Source: Thalassococcus sp. S3 (GTDB taxonomy: Bacteria > Pseudomonadota > Alphaproteobacteria > Rhodobacterales > Rhodobacteraceae). From it: 64,000 nucleotides of DNA. The notes beneath the pieces are model-generated. The model ran no database searches, was not told the DNA's origin, and saw nothing but the letters and a program-made list of their open reading frames with translations. This document shows, one piece after another, positions 45,763 through 54,611 of this stretch. Both the position numbers and the translations under genes were made by a program. The stretch is taken from positions 3,906,001-3,970,000 of the forward strand of contig NZ_CP022303.1 of NCBI RefSeq assembly GCF_004216475.1, read 5' to 3'. How positions within the stretch are numbered: the stretch's first letter is position 1; every line of letters starts with the position of its first letter.

Positions 45763-46852
45763 GCAACGTAGACACCATTTTCACACTACTTGGCGAAGAA
45801 ACAAACGATTTGATGGATGCCTTTGCGGCGTCTTTTATAGAAGTTGTTTTGTACCGCCATGAACAGTGTGCAGCCTTCATGGCGTGGGGTCATGGGCGCC
45901 TAACCGGGCGCCCCGCGGCCTGTTCTGCAACTCTTGGGCCGGGGGCCACGAACCTGGTGACAGGGGTTGCCGATGCGCAGCCTGACGCTAAGCCGTTGAT
46001 TGCGATTACTGGCTAGGATGCGCGAAACCATCTGCCAAGTGGGCGATATAGTCATCAACTGATTGACTTAACGCGGCTGTTCGAGCCGCTCACCAAACGT
46101 TCAGAAACACTGATGCCAGGCAATGCGATACCGGGCGCGGTGGCTGAGTTTCTCTCGGCGGTGAAAATACCGGTGGCGACACGTTTCAAGGCTAAGGGAA
46201 CGGTCCCTGTCGATCATGCGCTGCATCTGGGTCCTTTCGGCCTTCCGCAGAAAGATCATGTGGATACCGTGATTGAAAAGGCAGATCTGCTTTTGATGAT
46301 TGGTCCAGATCCCGTCGAGTGTTCCTTTGCAAAGCTCAGTCGCGGTCGCACTCCTATCGTATCGGTAGCTGAAACACCTCTGCTAAAGGATCTGGGTATA
46401 CCGATCGCAGCCGAGGTCGTTGGCGCCTTGCCTAGCACGCTTCGCGCGCTCAGTGTCGGGACGAAAACGCATCCAAGCAGCATGTGGGAAGGGGCCTCGC
46501 CTTGCGAGGCTCGGTGCTCGCTGCACGCCTTAACCAAGCGGGTCGTGTGATCGCTGTCGGCAACGATGGCGATGTCATGATGAATATCCAGGAAATGGAA
46601 ACGGCCCACCGAATTGGCCTGTCGCTTGCGCTCGTGGCCTGGGTCGATGGAGCCATTGGCCTGATCGAGGACAGGCAAGAACGAGATACCGGTGACTGCG
46701 CGGATCTGTCTTTCAACGATATCGCTTGGGACCAATTGGCCAAGGCTTTTTGCAGGTCGCATGTGGGGTGTAGAACGAGGGCCGATTTGCGCGATGCGCT
46801 GGTGGCAGATGCCAAAAAAATGCCCCCCTTCGCCTTATCAACATACCTGTGA
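45763..46852 (+). pseudogene. Acetolactate synthase large subunit-like remnant
   Basis: Thiamine-diphosphate enzyme pieces: [40 protein letters not shown] and [20 protein letters not shown], then TAG at 46014-46016. After HQLIDLTRLFEPLTKRS comes the central domain (PGAVAEFLSAVKIPVATRFK, KADLLLMIGPDPVE). A frameshift near 46490 leads to the pyrophosphate-binding part (VIAVGNDGDVMMNIQEMETA) and the C-terminal WDQLAKAFCRSH. Sections are missing compared with the full enzyme of about 550 residues. Confidence 0.82.
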
Positions 46853-47217
46853 AATATGATGGCAGGTACACCCAACGACGTCGATTTTTCGGAACCTCCC
46901 CCTCGGTCTCGCGTTTCACTGCAGGACGAAAGGAGAGGCAATATAAAGCCGGCCATATTGTTGCAGCGGTCGTCGGGGTCATCGTGATTGCTGCGGGCAT
47001 CTACATCATCGGCATTGATCAGAAGCAAGAGGGTGAGCCGTCGGAGATTTCCGTTGAAGGTGGCGAATTGCCGGAATTTGACGCCGAGGTTGGCCAAATT
47101 GAGGTTGTTGAAGAGACGGTCACAATTCCGGGCCTTGAAGTCACGTCGCCGGCTCACGACCGCTCAGCCAGACCTCACTCCTTTCTCAAATTCACCATCA
47201 AACCCGAGGAGTTGGAT
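46849..47217 (+). CDS. Small membrane-anchored protein frame joined to csbD
   Basis: A hydrophobic anchor (HIVAAVVGVIVIAAGIYIIG) is followed by an acidic tail with EISVEGGELPEFDAEVGQIE and TIPGLEVTSP. I have seen similar anchored acidic proteins beside csbD in Rhodobacterales. The frame has no stop before the csbD ATG and would give a 188-residue fusion. There is no clear ATG after the AGGAGAGG site at about 46930, where the next bases are CAATATAA. The natural gene may have lost its start and its stop. The true limits are uncertain. Confidence 0.4.
46891..46915 (+). promoter_or_regulatory. EcfG-type general stress promoter
   Basis: GGAAC at 46891-46895 and CGTT at 46912-46915 are separated by exactly 16 bases, the consensus for the alphaproteobacterial EcfG sigma factor. 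It lies upstream of a small membrane protein frame and csbD, a stress-type gene, which supports the call. Confidence 0.65.
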
Positions 47218-47415
47218 ATGAATCGCGACCAGATCGAAGGTAAATGGACTGAAATCAAAGGCAAGCTGCGTGAGACTTATGGCGAGCTTTCGGACAACGA
47301 CATCGAACAGGCCAAGGGCGACCGCGAGCAGCTCGAAGGCAAGCTGCAGCAGAAACTCGGCAAGTCGAAAGAGGAAGTGCGCGACACGGTCGATCGCATC
47401 CTCTCGCAGGTTTAA
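47218..47415 (+). CDS. CsbD family stress protein
   Basis: A protein of 65 residues, complete, starting at ATG 47218 after GAGGAG. It matches the family pattern MNRDQIEGKWTEIKGKLRET then KGDREQLEGKLQQKLGKSKE. CsbD-like proteins are small, hydrophilic and induced in general stress; their biochemical role is unknown. The EcfG-type promoter at 46891 and a terminator right after the gene frame a short stress transcript. Confidence 0.93.
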   Translation: MNRDQIEGKWTEIKGKLRETYGELSDNDIEQAKGDREQLEGKLQQKLGKSKEEVRDTVDRILSQV

Positions 47416-47432
47416 GCATCTTTTATGACAAC

Positions 47433-47467
47433 AGAGCCGCGCCTGGTTTCGGGCGCGGTTCTCTTTT
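47433..47467 (+). terminator. Rho-independent terminator after csbD
   Basis: AGAGCCGCGCC and GGCGCGGTTCT form an 11-bp stem (one G-T pair) with an 8-base loop. A CTCTTTTG tail follows. It lies 17 bases beyond the csbD stop and 25 bases before the MATE start. Confidence 0.8.
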
Positions 47468-47491
47468 GTTTGGCGGTTTGGGACAGGATTG

Positions 47492-48856
47492 ATGGCACAA
47501 CGAAACCTCACCGAGGGGCGCGTCTGGCGCGCCCTTGCACATGTTTCGGCACCGATGTCGCTCGGCATCTTGGCCGTCCTGTCGGTCGGCATCGCGGATG
47601 CGTATTTTCTGGGCCAGCTTGGCAGTGCGCCTTTGGCTGCGGTGGGCTTCATCTATCCGATCACAACCGCGCTCGCGTCGTTGGCCATCGGGCTGTCAGC
47701 GGGTGCAAATGCGGCAATTTCACAGGCCCTCGGGAGGGAGGATGAACCACGCGACATCTACCGCTTGGGCTTCCATGCGCTAGGCCTTGGTCTCGCTCTG
47801 GCCGTCTTGGTCGCAGGGTTCGTTACGCTAACCTATTCGGTGATTTTTGGTGCGATGGGCGCTGGCGACGCCGTGATGACCGAGATAGCGGCTTACATGC
47901 CGCTTTGGGCGCTATCTTTTCCTTTTCTGGTCCTTCTGATGATCACCAACGCGGTTTTCCGCGCCTATGGCGATGCAGCCTACGCCTCCATCTTTATGAT
48001 TGTCGCGGCGCTGGCCAATATCGCGCTGAATCCACTACTGATCTTTGGCGCGTTTGGCTTTGACGGGCTCGGAACTGAGGGGGCAGCCGCCGCAACATTG
48101 ATCGGTCGCGTTCTAGCTGCGGCTGCGGGTCTCTATTTCGCATTTCGGCTTGGCTATCTGAAACGGTGTGGTCGCCTTCTGGAAGGGGCGCGCAAAAGTT
48201 TAAGCCAGATCATCCCCATCGGTGCGCCCGCAGCATTTTCGAACGCGATCAACCCCGCGGGAATGGCGCTGGTGACCGCTGCCGTCGCGACGCTTGGTGA
48301 AACCGCCGTTGCTGGCTTCGGAGCGGCGACGCGGGTGCAATCGGTGGCGATTGTCGTTCTATTGGCTTTGTCGGCAGGGATTGGCCCTGTGGTGGGCCAG
48401 AACTGGGGCGCGGAAAAGCGGGACCGGGCGCAGGCCGCAGTCATCCAATCGTGGCTGTTTTGCGTGGCCTATGGCACGTTACTAGCGCTGGTTCTGTTTG
48501 TCTTTTCCGGGCCGATTGCATCGCTGATCGCGTCAGATGAAGATGCCGCCAGCTACACTGCGGATTACTTGCAAATCGTGGGTCTGAGCCTGTTTGGCTA
48601 CGGCGTCCTCGTGACAGCCAATGCCGCAATGAACGCGCGGTCTAAGGCTGTTTATTCCATGTCACTCAGCGTCGCACGGATCTTTGCGATCTACCTGCCG
48701 CTCGCATGGCTAGGCGTTCTGACCTTTGGCTATATGGGTATCCTCGGCGCCGCTGTGATTGCCAATGTCGCGGGGGCTGCAGGCGCGTTCTATCTGTGCC
48801 GGCGGGCTGGTTTGTTGCCCGAGAGGAAAGACTTGCGCTCTGTGGCCGTGGCCTGA
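47492..48856 (+). CDS. MATE family efflux transporter
   Basis: Start at ATG 47492 (MAQRNLTEGRVWRALAHVSA). It has 454 residues and 12 membrane segments in two similar halves. Typical blocks are MSLGILAVLSVGIADAYFLG and GPVVGQNWGAEKRDRAQAAV. It exports cationic or toxic compounds with Na+ or H+ import. Its stop (48854-48856) directly touches the stop of the convergent trkA-type gene. Confidence 0.92.
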   Translation: MAQRNLTEGRVWRALAHVSAPMSLGILAVLSVGIADAYFLGQLGSAPLAAVGFIYPITTALASLAIGLSAGANAAISQALGREDEPRDIYRLGFHALGLGLALAVLVAGFVTLTYSVIFGAMGAGDAVMTEIAAYMPLWALSFPFLVLLMITNAVFRAYGDAAYASIFMIVAALANIALNPLLIFGAFGFDGLGTEGAAAATLIGRVLAAAAGLYFAFRLGYLKRCGRLLEGARKSLSQIIPIGAPAAFSNAINPAGMALVTAAVATLGETAVAGFGAATRVQSVAIVVLLALSAGIGPVVGQNWGAEKRDRAQAAVIQSWLFCVAYGTLLALVLFVFSGPIASLIASDEDAASYTADYLQIVGLSLFGYGVLVTANAAMNARSKAVYSMSLSVARIFAIYLPLAWLGVLTFGYMGILGAAVIANVAGAAGAFYLCRRAGLLPERKDLRSVAVA

Positions 48857-49504
48857 TCAGTCAGCGAAACGTTTGGCGAGCGCCTCCGCCTCTATGCGCT
48901 TGATCGCCACGATCAGGCAATCATCGGCAGAGAGCACGGTGTCGTTCTCGGCAAACTCCTCATCTTCGCCGCGTACCACGGCCACGACGCGGGCGTGTTT
49001 GGGTAAATCCAGCTCCCCGATTGCTTTGCCGACGTACCTATCGGGTACATGCAAGCGCTGCATCGCCAGTTGGTTGTGCAGCATCGCATCCTGGTCGAGC
49101 GCTGTGTCATCTTCCAAACCCGCGCAAATGCTTTCGGCGACAGTGGCGTGGGGGTTGATGACGTCATCGAGTTCCAGCTCATGACAGACATCCAAAAGCT
49201 CTGCAGCCGTGATCTGTGGGATCACCCGCGCAAAGCCAACAGAGCGTGCGACAAGTGAGGCGAGGATATTGTCGTCGGAGGCGTTGGTCACCGCGATGAA
49301 CACATCCTCATCGCTGCGATGGGCGTCGCGCAGGACGCTTGGCATCGTGCCGTCGCCCTCAATCATGCCGCAATCAAGACGCTCGGAAAGCTTGTCGAGC
49401 CTCGCACGCTCTTTATCGATCAAGACGACCTCATGGTCATCTTCGATCAAACGTTCCGCTATCGCGGCACCAAAGCGCGACGCGCCCAGGATTGTGACAC
49501 GCAT
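48857..49504 (-). CDS. TrkA-type potassium channel regulator (single RCK)
   Basis: A protein of 215 residues. The N-terminal Rossmann motif is VTILGASRFGAAIAERLIED, with the ribose-binding acid in VVLIDKERARL. A TrkA-C part follows residue 140 (LHVPDRYVGKAIGELDLPKH). It is half the length of E. coli TrkA and resembles KtrA or CeoB. It would bind NAD(H) or ATP at the cytoplasmic face and gate the TrkH channel encoded just upstream. The TrkH stop and this ATG are one base apart. Confidence 0.92.
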   Translation of the reverse strand: MRVTILGASRFGAAIAERLIEDDHEVVLIDKERARLDKLSERLDCGMIEGDGTMPSVLRDAHRSDEDVFIAVTNASDDNILASLVARSVGFARVIPQITAAELLDVCHELELDDVINPHATVAESICAGLEDDTALDQDAMLHNQLAMQRLHVPDRYVGKAIGELDLPKHARVVAVVRGEDEEFAENDTVLSADDCLIVAIKRIEAEALAKRFAD

Positions 49505-49505
49505 G

Positions 49506-50966
49506 TTAGGGTCCTTTCATCCAACTGCGGGGGGCGAGAAGGACGAGAACAGCGATGAACTCCAGCCGTCCAAGCCACATCGCAAACGTGAGGGTGAGTT
49601 TCAGATCTGTGGGCAGGTCTGTGCCGACAAGCCCGGTCGACAGCCCGACCGTGGAGAGGGCTGAAATCGTCTCAAACAGAGATGGGCCCAGATCGTAGCC
49701 ATGCAGTGAAAAATGGAAGGCCAGCGCGAGGGTCGCCATCACGTATATCATCAGAAGCGCAACCACGCCCACAATGACGGTATCCTCAACCGCGACGCCG
49801 TCTTGACGCAAGGGGGCAACAGCGCGCTCTGGCATTGATGGGGCGCGCAACGCATGCCGCGCGGTCCTGAGGATCAAACCAACCCGTGCAAGCTTTAGCC
49901 CCCCACCGGTGGAGCCTGTGTCGGCCCCCAGCAGCATCGCGATCAGAAAGATCAGAAAGATGGACCCGCCGAGCGGCATCGCTTCAGTTGAATATCCTGC
50001 TGTGGTTAGGGCTGAGACGAGATCCAGGTAAAGGCCCCAGCTCAAAGCTCTATCGGCAAGGGTATCCGCGGCTGCAAGCGCTAGTATGATCACTGCCAAA
50101 GCCAACAGGCTTAGCCCAACGCGCCGAACCGATCCCAGATGCCAGGCTGTTTGCCAATCCCCACGCAGCAGAAAGGCAAAACTCACCATTGAAATTGCAC
50201 CGAGGACACAGGACGCCATCACAATTGTTTGGCCTTGTGTACTGTAAGAGGCCAGCGAATCCGACCGGGGCGCGAAACCGCCCGTGGATATGCCCGATAG
50301 AATAAGAACCAGGGCTTCTTTCCAACTCGGTAAAACAGTCCAAGCAATTGCGATCATCAGAATGGTCAGACCAAGATAGACCACTAAAAGCTGCCGCGCT
50401 TTTGTTCGGGTCGAGGCGATACGGTCGCCCTCAGCAATCCCCACCTGCCCCAGGCGCCGGGTTGGAATGCCTGCCGGAAGGATCAAGGCCAATACGGCCG
50501 TCGCCATGACAAGCCCGCCGATCCATTGCAGCCAGGCACGGAGGACATGTGCGGCAAAGGGCCAACTGTCTGGGTCAGAGGCTACAGAGAGCCCGGTGGT
50601 GGTCAAACCGCTCATGGCTTCGAACAGCGCGTCGAGGAGGGGCATGCCCAAGCTGACAAATGCCGGTACGGCGCCCAATGCGCCCAGAAGGAACACCAGC
50701 GCGACGCTGGCCATCGCCTCGACGGCGCGCAAATCCGAGGGGAGCGTTTTACGTGTTGCGATGGCATAAATGAGGAGCGCCACAACCGATGGGATTGCAA
50801 GCGCGATGGCCATCTCTCGCGCTCCGCTGATCGCCGCCCAGATTGCTGGTGGCGCATACAAGACGGTGAAAACCGGAGCATGTTTGGCGAGCGTCAGGAC
50901 CACAGCTTGCGGTCGGGCGCGCACCCGCAACGTGTCGGCGCCGTCCCTTAGCCCTTTGGCTCGCAT
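49506..50966 (-). CDS. TrkH family potassium uptake protein
   Basis: Start at ATG 50966, which overlaps the MscS stop by ATGA, giving 486 residues. It has about ten membrane segments. The four degenerate pore loops include GLTTTGLSV, GGFAPRSDS, TAGYSTEAMP and TVGLSTGL. The region LLGADTGSTGGGLKLARV matches a conserved TrkH stretch. It carries K+ across the inner membrane. Together with the RCK gene and the mechanosensitive channel it forms an osmoregulation operon. Confidence 0.92.
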   Translation of the reverse strand: MRAKGLRDGADTLRVRARPQAVVLTLAKHAPVFTVLYAPPAIWAAISGAREMAIALAIPSVVALLIYAIATRKTLPSDLRAVEAMASVALVFLLGALGAVPAFVSLGMPLLDALFEAMSGLTTTGLSVASDPDSWPFAAHVLRAWLQWIGGLVMATAVLALILPAGIPTRRLGQVGIAEGDRIASTRTKARQLLVVYLGLTILMIAIAWTVLPSWKEALVLILSGISTGGFAPRSDSLASYSTQGQTIVMASCVLGAISMVSFAFLLRGDWQTAWHLGSVRRVGLSLLALAVIILALAAADTLADRALSWGLYLDLVSALTTAGYSTEAMPLGGSIFLIFLIAMLLGADTGSTGGGLKLARVGLILRTARHALRAPSMPERAVAPLRQDGVAVEDTVIVGVVALLMIYVMATLALAFHFSLHGYDLGPSLFETISALSTVGLSTGLVGTDLPTDLKLTLTFAMWLGRLEFIAVLVLLAPRSWMKGP

Positions 50967-51868
50967 CACGCGGCGGCGCCTTCGGTGTCCACGGATTTCA
51001 CCTCAATCGGATCATTCACCGTCAATGTGCGGTAGGGGAATGGGATTTCGATGCCCGCATCGTCGAGAGCGCGTTTGACGGCAGCTACCACCTGATCGCG
51101 GCTGGAGCGAATATCGACAGGTTGAGAGCCGGTCCACCACGTAATCTCAAAATCGATGGACGACGCCCCGAAGGCTTTGGCGAAAACCTGAATGTCTCGC
51201 ACGTCATCACGAACGCTGTCGACGTGACGGACGGCATCTGCGATTACACGGCGCGCCTGGTCCACGTCTTCGCCGTAGGCGACACCACAGATGATGCTGG
51301 TGCGACGAAAGTCCCGGTTGGTCCGGACCTGAACAGGGTTGTGAAACAGATGCGCGTTGGGCACGACGACAAGCTGCCCGTCGGTTTGCCGGATATGTGT
51401 GTCGCGGATTGTGATCTGTTCGACCTGCCCTTCGACATTTTCGCAATGGATATGATCTCCAATCTCAAAAGGCTCGCGTACGAGGATTAGGATGCCGGCG
51501 AGGAAGTTTTCAAAGGTATCTTTGAAGGCAAACCCGATAGCGACCGATCCAAGACCTAGAGTTGTCAGAGCATTTGACGGCGTCACTGTGGGAAAAATGA
51601 TAGTAATGGCCATGAGCGCCACGATCGACCAGCCCAAAACACTGATCAGGAGCAAGATGACATCCGTCAGGTTTCTGCGAAGACCAGCGCGGCGTGCGAT
51701 GCGGCCTGTGAAAACCCGTAGAGCCCAGATCAGCAGAGCCGCAACAAGAATGAGGGTAACTGCAAAGCCCAAGCGCGGCAACGCGGCGAGCGTTGCTTCA
51801 GCCCAAGTTAAGACCACGTCACGCCAAATATCTGTAGCGCCGTCGACCAACGTTGTGTCTTGTTCCAT
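50966..51868 (-). CDS. MscS-type mechanosensitive ion channel
   Basis: ATG 51868 (MEQDTTLVDGA) gives 300 residues. There are three N-terminal membrane helices. The third is the Gly/Ala-rich pore helix followed by LGLGSVAIGFAFKDTFENFL. The beta domain has PFEIGDHIHCENVEGQVEQI and PNAHLFHNPVQ. The channel opens on membrane tension to release solutes during osmotic downshock. It is first in an operon with trkH and the trkA-type gene by overlap, which suits a role in turgor control. Confidence 0.93.
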   Translation of the reverse strand: MEQDTTLVDGATDIWRDVVLTWAEATLAALPRLGFAVTLILVAALLIWALRVFTGRIARRAGLRRNLTDVILLLISVLGWSIVALMAITIIFPTVTPSNALTTLGLGSVAIGFAFKDTFENFLAGILILVREPFEIGDHIHCENVEGQVEQITIRDTHIRQTDGQLVVVPNAHLFHNPVQVRTNRDFRRTSIICGVAYGEDVDQARRVIADAVRHVDSVRDDVRDIQVFAKAFGASSIDFEITWWTGSQPVDIRSSRDQVVAAVKRALDDAGIEIPFPYRTLTVNDPIEVKSVDTEGAAA

Positions 51869-52027
51869 GGTCTCTGAACGCAACAAAGGGGCGCAAGTTC
51901 CGTCTTAAATTAGGGCCGGGTTAAGGTCTGAGGCATGCGGCTTGTCGGTGCAGTGATGCTCAAAGGAAGCAGACCTGGGTTTTAATTGTCCAGAAAGCCC
52001 TCGTTAGGTCGAGAGCCCTGTTTGTAG

Positions 52028-52336
52028 AGATCGTGTTGAAAAAGTCCGTTTATTGGATGTCACGCTGCTGCTTCACTCGTTTTTGAGAGTGGAGGATTTA
52101 GCGGTGATGGGACCGAGGCAGGTGGCGCAAGGCGCGCCGTTTCATGAATTCTGAATTGAAGAGTTTGTGCCCATCGGTCATCTGCTTAGAGGCATGGATC
52201 GGTTCCCTGATTTATTGGAAGTTCGACCGCTTCCGGCTCCATCTCATAGCTCGCATGGTCGTCCTTCGATTGACCCTGAGTTGATGAGCCGGATGCTGTT
52301 GTTGGGCTATTACCAGGGCATTCGATCCGAGCGCTG
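52028..52336 (+). pseudogene. IS1182-family element remnant
   Basis: A terminal-like sequence near 52032 (GTGTTGAAAAAGTCCG) precedes a transposase start at ATG 52107: MGPRQVAQGAPFHEF, then TGA, then IEEFVPIGHLLRGMDRFPDL and HGRPSIDPELMSRMLLLGYY. The stop and the sudden end at GIRSER show it is inactive and cut off. It joins directly to an integrase scrap. Confidence 0.75.
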
Positions 52337-52437
52337 TTCAACGGCTGCTTGGTCACACAAAGATGGACAGCAAAGTCAGGTATCTGGGGGTCGAACTCGA
52401 AGATGAATTGGCCATCGCAGAAGCCATTGAATCCAAC
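52330..52437 (+). pseudogene. C-terminal scrap of a tyrosine recombinase
   Basis: The frame AVQRLLGHTKMDSKVRYLGV then ELEDELAIAEAIES matches the end of short integrases that close with LLGHTK...VRYLG...ALAIAE. It includes the catalytic His of GHT and the Tyr of VRYLG. Everything upstream is missing, apparently cut by the IS1182 remnant. Confidence 0.75.
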
Positions 52438-52670
52438 CAATCGGGCCGTCTTCATGGGGCGGCCCAAAGCCGCCGTCCGATCACTGAATGGGATGCTGCA
52501 GCCGCAGCCCGCCTGGAAGGCATTCACTGTGCGACCGCTCAACACCTGTTAGCAACCACAAATCCAGCCATTTTGTGGACACTCGCCGCCGGTTCAAGGG
52601 TAATTTAGCCATCGCACCCATTGTGCCGCCGCCACATCGCTTCATTGTGGCACTCATCGGCGGCACTCTG

Positions 52671-52985
52671 ATGGCGCGCCGCTGTGATGACGAAGGCGAG
52701 GGTGATGTGTCTGCGCATGATCTACTCCTCTGGTGCCGGATTTCAGCGTGGGCGGTGTTCACTCCACATGATAACTATCATGTCTTGGAAGACTTTCTGG
52801 ACGCGCTAGTCGAGGACGGAGACGTCCAACAGAAGCGGATGGAAAGGTATCTGTTCCATGAGCGGATCAGGGAGCGGCGCAAGCGGATGGGGCGGTTGCC
52901 GGGGTCAGCGTCGGCGGATTTCGGACCACCGCCTATCGACCTCCGACAGAAGACGGCGCGCACCACGTTAAAGCGGAGGAGATAA
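52671..52985 (+). CDS. Small hypothetical protein
   Basis: A possible frame of 104 residues from ATG 52671 (MARRCDDEGEGDVSAHD). A helical acidic middle (VLEDFLDALVEDGDVQQKR) and a strongly basic tail (RIRERRKRMGRLP) are visible. I do not recognise a family. There is no strong ribosome site. It could be a real small gene or open non-coding sequence upstream of the periplasmic pair. Confidence 0.3.
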   Translation: MARRCDDEGEGDVSAHDLLLWCRISAWAVFTPHDNYHVLEDFLDALVEDGDVQQKRMERYLFHERIRERRKRMGRLPGSASADFGPPPIDLRQKTARTTLKRRR

Positions 52986-53001
52986 CCGAAAGAGCACCCC
53001 C

Positions 53002-53643
53002 ATGCTTCGCACACTCCCCTTCGCCGCGGTCCTGATGTTCCCCGCGTGTTCGCTCATGGCAGAGCCATTTTATGCTGATGTCTGGGCCGACAACTGGTTC
53101 GAAATGCGGATCAACGGCACTCAGGTGGCCGAAGACAGCGTACCCATCACCACAGAACGGTCCTTTAACGCCGAAAGCTTCGTGTTCGAAGCGGAACGTC
53201 CCTTTGTCATCGGGCTCGTTGCGATGGATTTCAAGGAAAACGACACGGGCCTTGAATATATCGGGTCCCGTCGCCAGCAGATGGGTGACGGTGGTGTAAT
53301 CGTTCAGATCCGCGACGCGTCGACCGCGACAGTAGCGGTCAGCAACGACGACTGGAAATGCATGGTCATACACACCGCACCTTTGGACAAGTCCTGCGAA
53401 AGCGACCCCAACCCTGTCGCGGGTGAAGGCGCCTGCGGATTTTCCATCGCCGCTCCACCGGATGGCTGGGATAGCCCGGACTTCGATGCCAGCGATTGGC
53501 CATCGGCCACGATCCATTCCAAACGGGCGGTCGATCCCAAGGACGGGTATGACCGCATCACCTGGGTGGATGACGCGGATTTCATCTGGGGGCCTGACCT
53601 TGAACAAAACAACACGGTGCTCTGCCGGGTGGTGGTGGAATGA
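53002..53643 (+). CDS. Secreted protein of unknown function, partner of YHYH protein
   Basis: A protein of 213 residues with a signal peptide at the N-terminus (MLRTLPFAAVLMFPACSLMA). The mature part starts EPFYADVWADNWFEMRINGT and is beta-rich. It ends with DGWDSPDFDASDWPSATIHS, which recalls galactose-binding-like folds. Four cysteines could form disulfides. It overlaps the start of the next gene by ATGA. The same pairing with YHYH proteins is, I believe, recurrent, but the function is unknown. Confidence 0.75.
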   Translation: MLRTLPFAAVLMFPACSLMAEPFYADVWADNWFEMRINGTQVAEDSVPITTERSFNAESFVFEAERPFVIGLVAMDFKENDTGLEYIGSRRQQMGDGGVIVQIRDASTATVAVSNDDWKCMVIHTAPLDKSCESDPNPVAGEGACGFSIAAPPDGWDSPDFDASDWPSATIHSKRAVDPKDGYDRITWVDDADFIWGPDLEQNNTVLCRVVVE

Positions 53644-54611
53644 AACGCGCCCAGATCCTTCGCCTGTGCGCCGCGACAGCATTGACCGTCACCGGCTGGG
53701 TCGGAGCGTCCGACGCGCATGAGGATCATTGCGCGGCCATCGCGGCGTCCGTGGCCGATGCAGGGTTCGACGATAGCGTGACAGTCACCTGTACAGAGAC
53801 ACATGCGATCATCGCATCCGACACCTTTCCGGAACATGAGATGATGACCGGTATTACCGGCACCAACGAACAAGTCCCCGTACCCGGCGAATACGCGGCA
53901 CCGATCATACTGAATCCCGTTCTGGGCACGACCCCGCTTACCCGCGACGCGGCACTTGGGGTCGCCGTCAACGGCGTGCCGATCTACGACTACACGGCGG
54001 GGGGTGAAATGACGCAAGCCGACCTCGCCCACCATCAAGCGCACCATGACACGTTCCAGACCGGCCAGCTTGACGTATGTGGCGGACATGCCGGTCGTGG
54101 AGACGATTATCACTACCACGTCAAGCCGACCTGCATGATTGAACAGATGGAAAATGCAGGCGATAGCGCGATCATTGGCTGGGGCTTCGACGGCTTCCCA
54201 ATCTACGGCGACAACAATCCCGACGGGTCTGCCATTCCGAGCGGAGGGCTTGATGTTTGCAATGGTCAGCCTGATGAGACGTTTGGCTATCGTTATCATA
54301 CCTCGTCGGATGCCCCGTATATCGTGCAATGCCTGATGGGGAATGTGCCGGAGTTTGATCAATTGCCCCGTGTCGGACCACTCCGCGCTGCGGATGGCAG
54401 TCGCGTCGCACCGGGTCGCCCGCCCAGAGGAGGGGTGGAGGGTCTGGTGTTCCGGCTGTCCGAAGATCGGACCCGCTCCATGGACTATAGCTATCGCGGT
54501 GGTGACTATTACATCCGCTATGCACCCTCTGATCGACCCGGTTGCTACACGTTCGAGACGCGTACCGTTACCAACGACGGGCAACTGTTCGTAAGCGAGC
54601 TTTGCAGATAG
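53640..54611 (+). CDS. YHYH domain protein, secreted
   Basis: A protein of 323 residues with an N-terminal signal peptide (LRLCAATALTVTGWVGASDA). The name-giving motif is in GRGDDYHYHVKPTC (near 155-168). Further signature parts are GWGFDGFPIYGDNNPDGS and GYRYHTSSDAPYIVQC. The His and Asp residues may bind metal. YHYH proteins are common in marine bacteria, and their role is unknown. The gene is translationally coupled to the preceding secreted protein. Confidence 0.85.
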   Translation: MKRAQILRLCAATALTVTGWVGASDAHEDHCAAIAASVADAGFDDSVTVTCTETHAIIASDTFPEHEMMTGITGTNEQVPVPGEYAAPIILNPVLGTTPLTRDAALGVAVNGVPIYDYTAGGEMTQADLAHHQAHHDTFQTGQLDVCGGHAGRGDDYHYHVKPTCMIEQMENAGDSAIIGWGFDGFPIYGDNNPDGSAIPSGGLDVCNGQPDETFGYRYHTSSDAPYIVQCLMGNVPEFDQLPRVGPLRAADGSRVAPGRPPRGGVEGLVFRLSEDRTRSMDYSYRGGDYYIRYAPSDRPGCYTFETRTVTNDGQLFVSELCR

